Below are positions 15,894 to 17,444 of a stretch of 17,444 nucleotides of DNA, one piece after another. A program made the position numbers and the translations under genes. The number at the start of each line of letters is the position of its first letter. The stretch's first letter is position 1. The stretch is from JANMES01 sp038229715 (GTDB lineage: Bacteria; Planctomycetota; Phycisphaerae; Tepidisphaerales; Tepidisphaeraceae). The DNA is taken from NCBI GenBank assembly GCA_038229715.1, contig JBBROD010000086.1, positions 1 to 17,444 of the forward strand, given 5' to 3'. The notes beneath the pieces were generated by a model. It did not search any database. It was not told the origin of the DNA and was given only the letters and a program-made list of their open reading frames with translations.

Positions 15894-16343
15894 ATGCAAT
15901 CCCCGTCGCCGGCCGATTTAATCCAGTTGCTTTATGTCAGCCGAGCGTGCGCCCCGTTTGACGAGCCTGGACTTCAGCAGGTCATCGGGCGCAGCCAGTC
16001 GAACAATGCCGCGCTGGGCATCACAGGCGCGCTGCTTTATTGTGACAGCAACTTTCTCCAGATGCTCGAAGGGGATGGCGAAGTCGTGATGAACCTTTAC
16101 CAGAAAATTGCCCTCGACCCCCGCCATACCGGCTGCGATGTATTGCTCTGCAAGCCGGTGAAAAAACGCCAGTTTCCCGACTGGCGCATGCGGCTTATCA
16201 ACCTCAGCACCCAACTCACCCTGGATCGCCACCGAATGCAACGCCTCATGGACGACATCCGCGCCCGCACCAACACCCGTGCATACGGCGTCGAAGCAAG
16301 ACTGCTCCTCAACGACTTCGCCGCCCAAGTGCAGGCGGCCTAG
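15894..16343 (+). CDS. Stand-alone BLUF blue-light photoreceptor
   Basis: The 149-aa protein is a BLUF domain (residues 8-101) plus a C-terminal helical cap. BLUF domains bind FAD noncovalently and sense blue light. The start LIQLLYVSRA carries Tyr14; NNAALGITGALLYCDSNFLQ carries Asn38 and Gln56; FPDWRMRL carries Trp97 and Met99. The spacings equal those of Tyr21, Asn45, Gln63, Trp104 and Met106 in AppA, so the light-reactive set looks complete. There is no fused EAL, GGDEF or cyclase domain, so it must signal by protein contact, as in PixD/BlrB-type short BLUF proteins. It lies 111 bp after recR with no clear ribosome site. Confidence 0.92.
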   Translation: MQSPSPADLIQLLYVSRACAPFDEPGLQQVIGRSQSNNAALGITGALLYCDSNFLQMLEGDGEVVMNLYQKIALDPRHTGCDVLLCKPVKKRQFPDWRMRLINLSTQLTLDRHRMQRLMDDIRARTNTRAYGVEARLLLNDFAAQVQAA

Positions 16344-16376
16344 TCGCGCAGCCGGAAGAACGGAACAAATTGAGGA

Positions 16377-16418
16377 GTCACTACAAATTCTTCTCGGCAT
16401 CGATCGATCAGTAGTGAC
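16377..16418. repeat. Inverted repeat downstream of the BLUF gene
   Basis: GTCACTAC (16377-16384) and GTAGTGAC (16411-16418) are perfect inverted copies separated by 26 bases. There is no U-run close enough for a standard terminator (ACCCCTTTATT follows). It may be a weak terminator or an operator pair. The remainder of 16344-16543 holds nothing else I can name. Confidence 0.3.
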
Positions 16419-16543
16419 CCCTTTATTGATTCTACCCACAGTACGGATGATTGAAAAATGTTAGGGTGCGGTGACTGGCGCGCAAGCGGCGACGATCGTC
16501 GACCACCGTATGTCCAAGCAGTTAGGCTGCCAAACAAAAAGCG

Positions 16544-17287
16544 ATGACTACAAGTCGACGAAAAGCTAAATTAATAGCCATCGCGACGATTCTTGTTGCG
16601 GTTGGTGGTGGCCTTATTCACGCGTTGATTTCGATTAAGCCATCGCCATCGCGGTCTTCCATTACTGCAAAGTTTAGCCCCGGCTCAATTGATAAAATTA
16701 GCGCAGAGATTGCTGGTGATTCGATAGTAGTTGATGCTACGAGCCCGATCGGAATCGAGACGCTCGAGCAAATAGATGATTCGTTATCTTCTCCGGCGGA
16801 TTTGTCGGTTCCACGGCTTGGTATTCCTGAGCAAATGACGCTGTTAGGGAGCGATGGATTTTCGATAACTGCAATAGTCTATTCAAATGTTATCGAGATC
16901 GACGGCGGTATATTTCACATTGATGGCGATGCACTGACGAAGCCATTTGACGACAAATATTCGCGATTGACTTACTACTATGACAATGGGAGCCGCCGAG
17001 CTACCGGAATCCATCGCGCGGGTCAAAAGGATGGCTTTTGGAGATTTTTCTATCCCGACGGACAGCCATTAGCCGACGGGTACTTTAAGAACGGCGTGAA
17101 GGTCGGAACGTGGACGGATGATTCCGAGGATGGTACGAAAGTGCTTACTGACCTAGGAGTGGAAAAAGGGGGCACTACAAACCTGAAAACGGGACATCAC
17201 CAATCCCGTTCGGCACGGCGTTTGCGCATTGCGGATTCTTGCGCCCTTGCGCTTTTTAATTCTCCTGCGCATAGTAGCGGGTCGTGA
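16544..17287 (+). CDS. Membrane-anchored MORN/YwqK-type repeat protein, probably truncated by an IS
   Basis: The 247-aa product has a basic start and one membrane helix (about 9-31), so most of it should lie outside the cytoplasm. Residues 32-140 match nothing I know. Residues 144-197 contain two to three MORN-variant units (YYDNGSRRATGIHRAGQKDG, then FWRFFYPDGQPLADGYFKNG, then VKVGTWTD), the toxin-antitoxin YwqK-type repeat, whose role here is unknown. After about residue 205 the sequence turns low in character and runs to a stop overlapping the transposase start at 17284, so the natural C-terminus was probably replaced by the end of the IS. Its bases and codons are clearly AT-richer than those of neighbouring genes, suggesting recent acquisition. 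The start has no clear ribosome site. Confidence 0.6.
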   Translation: MTTSRRKAKLIAIATILVAVGGGLIHALISIKPSPSRSSITAKFSPGSIDKISAEIAGDSIVVDATSPIGIETLEQIDDSLSSPADLSVPRLGIPEQMTLLGSDGFSITAIVYSNVIEIDGGIFHIDGDALTKPFDDKYSRLTYYYDNGSRRATGIHRAGQKDGFWRFFYPDGQPLADGYFKNGVKVGTWTDDSEDGTKVLTDLGVEKGGTTNLKTGHHQSRSARRLRIADSCALALFNSPAHSSGS

Positions 17288-17444
17288 GCAAGAAGGCCGC
17301 CAGGGATCGGACGATTGGGATCGAGCAACTGCGTGGGTTCAAGCAGTTGTCTCGGGTGGCCGGGTTGCTGCGCCACTTGCATGACAAGGGTTGTGATCGC
17401 GACAAGGCCGGCAACCGCGAGCTTCACTTTGACGATTACGTCCT
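17284..17444 (+). CDS. Partial IS4-type DDE transposase, N-terminus only
   Basis: From a GTG at 17284 the plus strand reads MSKKAARDRTIGIEQLRGFK, then QLSRVAGLLRHLHDKGCDRD and KAGNRELHFDDYVL, leaving the window. The L-H-D-x-G-C-x-R-D-K-A-x-N-R-x-L-x-(F/Y)-D-x-Y pattern is typical of the N-terminal part of IS4-family transposases. An in-frame TAG at 17275-17277 means the start cannot be further upstream. The left end of the element should lie in roughly 17160-17280; I could not define its inverted repeat. The catalytic DDE residues are outside the window. Confidence 0.75.
   Translation, partial: MSKKAARDRTIGIEQLRGFKQLSRVAGLLRHLHDKGCDRDKAGNRELHFDDYV

Noticed and set aside
17197..17427. Minus-strand ORF of 76 codons with a hydrophobic start
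   Set aside because: The plus strand over the same bases encodes a recognisable transposase N-terminus, so this is its shadow.

Overview
The window looks like a piece of a GC-rich Gram-negative chromosome, most likely a planctomycete of the Phycisphaerae type. This is inferred from the gene set (LpxI-type lipid A enzyme, GH44 glycosidase, MamK-like actin, many isolated housekeeping genes) and from intergenic gaps filled with palindromic repeats of the kind common in planctomycete genomes. No rRNA or tRNA marker is present, so the taxonomic call is moderate.

Layout. The window is bounded by two partial transposase genes: an IS3-type OrfA N-terminus on the minus strand at the left edge, and an IS4-type N-terminus on the plus strand at the right edge. 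After a small unknown gene (289-693,+) comes nadC (minus), then a 426-bp gap holding two different palindromic elements. Next is a minus-strand pair, uvrB followed 32 bp later by a secreted GH44 glycosidase. A 508-bp gap upstream of uvrB carries a 184-bp MITE-like element. To the right on the plus strand are a 249-aa protein with a GspF/PilC-N-like segment and a 374-aa MamK-like actin, separated by a hairpin repeat. The actin gene ends in a clear intrinsic terminator, followed by another roughly 200-bp palindromic element.

The stretch 8882-13071 is mostly minus-strand: moaE and moaD (coupled), a large inverted array of short degenerate repeats that has run into the 3' end of lpxI, then lpxI, a DCC-family thioredoxin-like protein, a BamE/SmpA-like lipoprotein and tyrA. 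A 50-aa membrane peptide gene lies on the plus strand before tyrA. After tyrA a second copy of the same 184-bp element lies upstream of accA (plus). Then come a DUF433/DUF5615 toxin-antitoxin-like pair with an apparently leaderless promoter, recR, a stand-alone BLUF blue-light sensor and an AT-richer membrane-anchored MORN/YwqK-repeat protein whose C-terminus seems to have been replaced by insertion of the right-edge IS.

How the genes relate. Most are unlinked housekeeping functions: NAD synthesis, nucleotide excision repair, molybdopterin, lipid A, tyrosine and fatty-acid synthesis, and recombinational repair. The most unusual part is 6303-8582. There a MamK-family actin filament gene sits next to a protein combining a GspF-N-like segment, a Pro/Ala/Ser linker, helices and a glycine-rich loop, with no magnetosome genes in view. 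This is the best candidate for an undescribed cytoskeletal system. The second theme is the number and variety of palindromic intergenic elements: at least six types, of which the 184-bp element has two same-length copies and a possible solo end.
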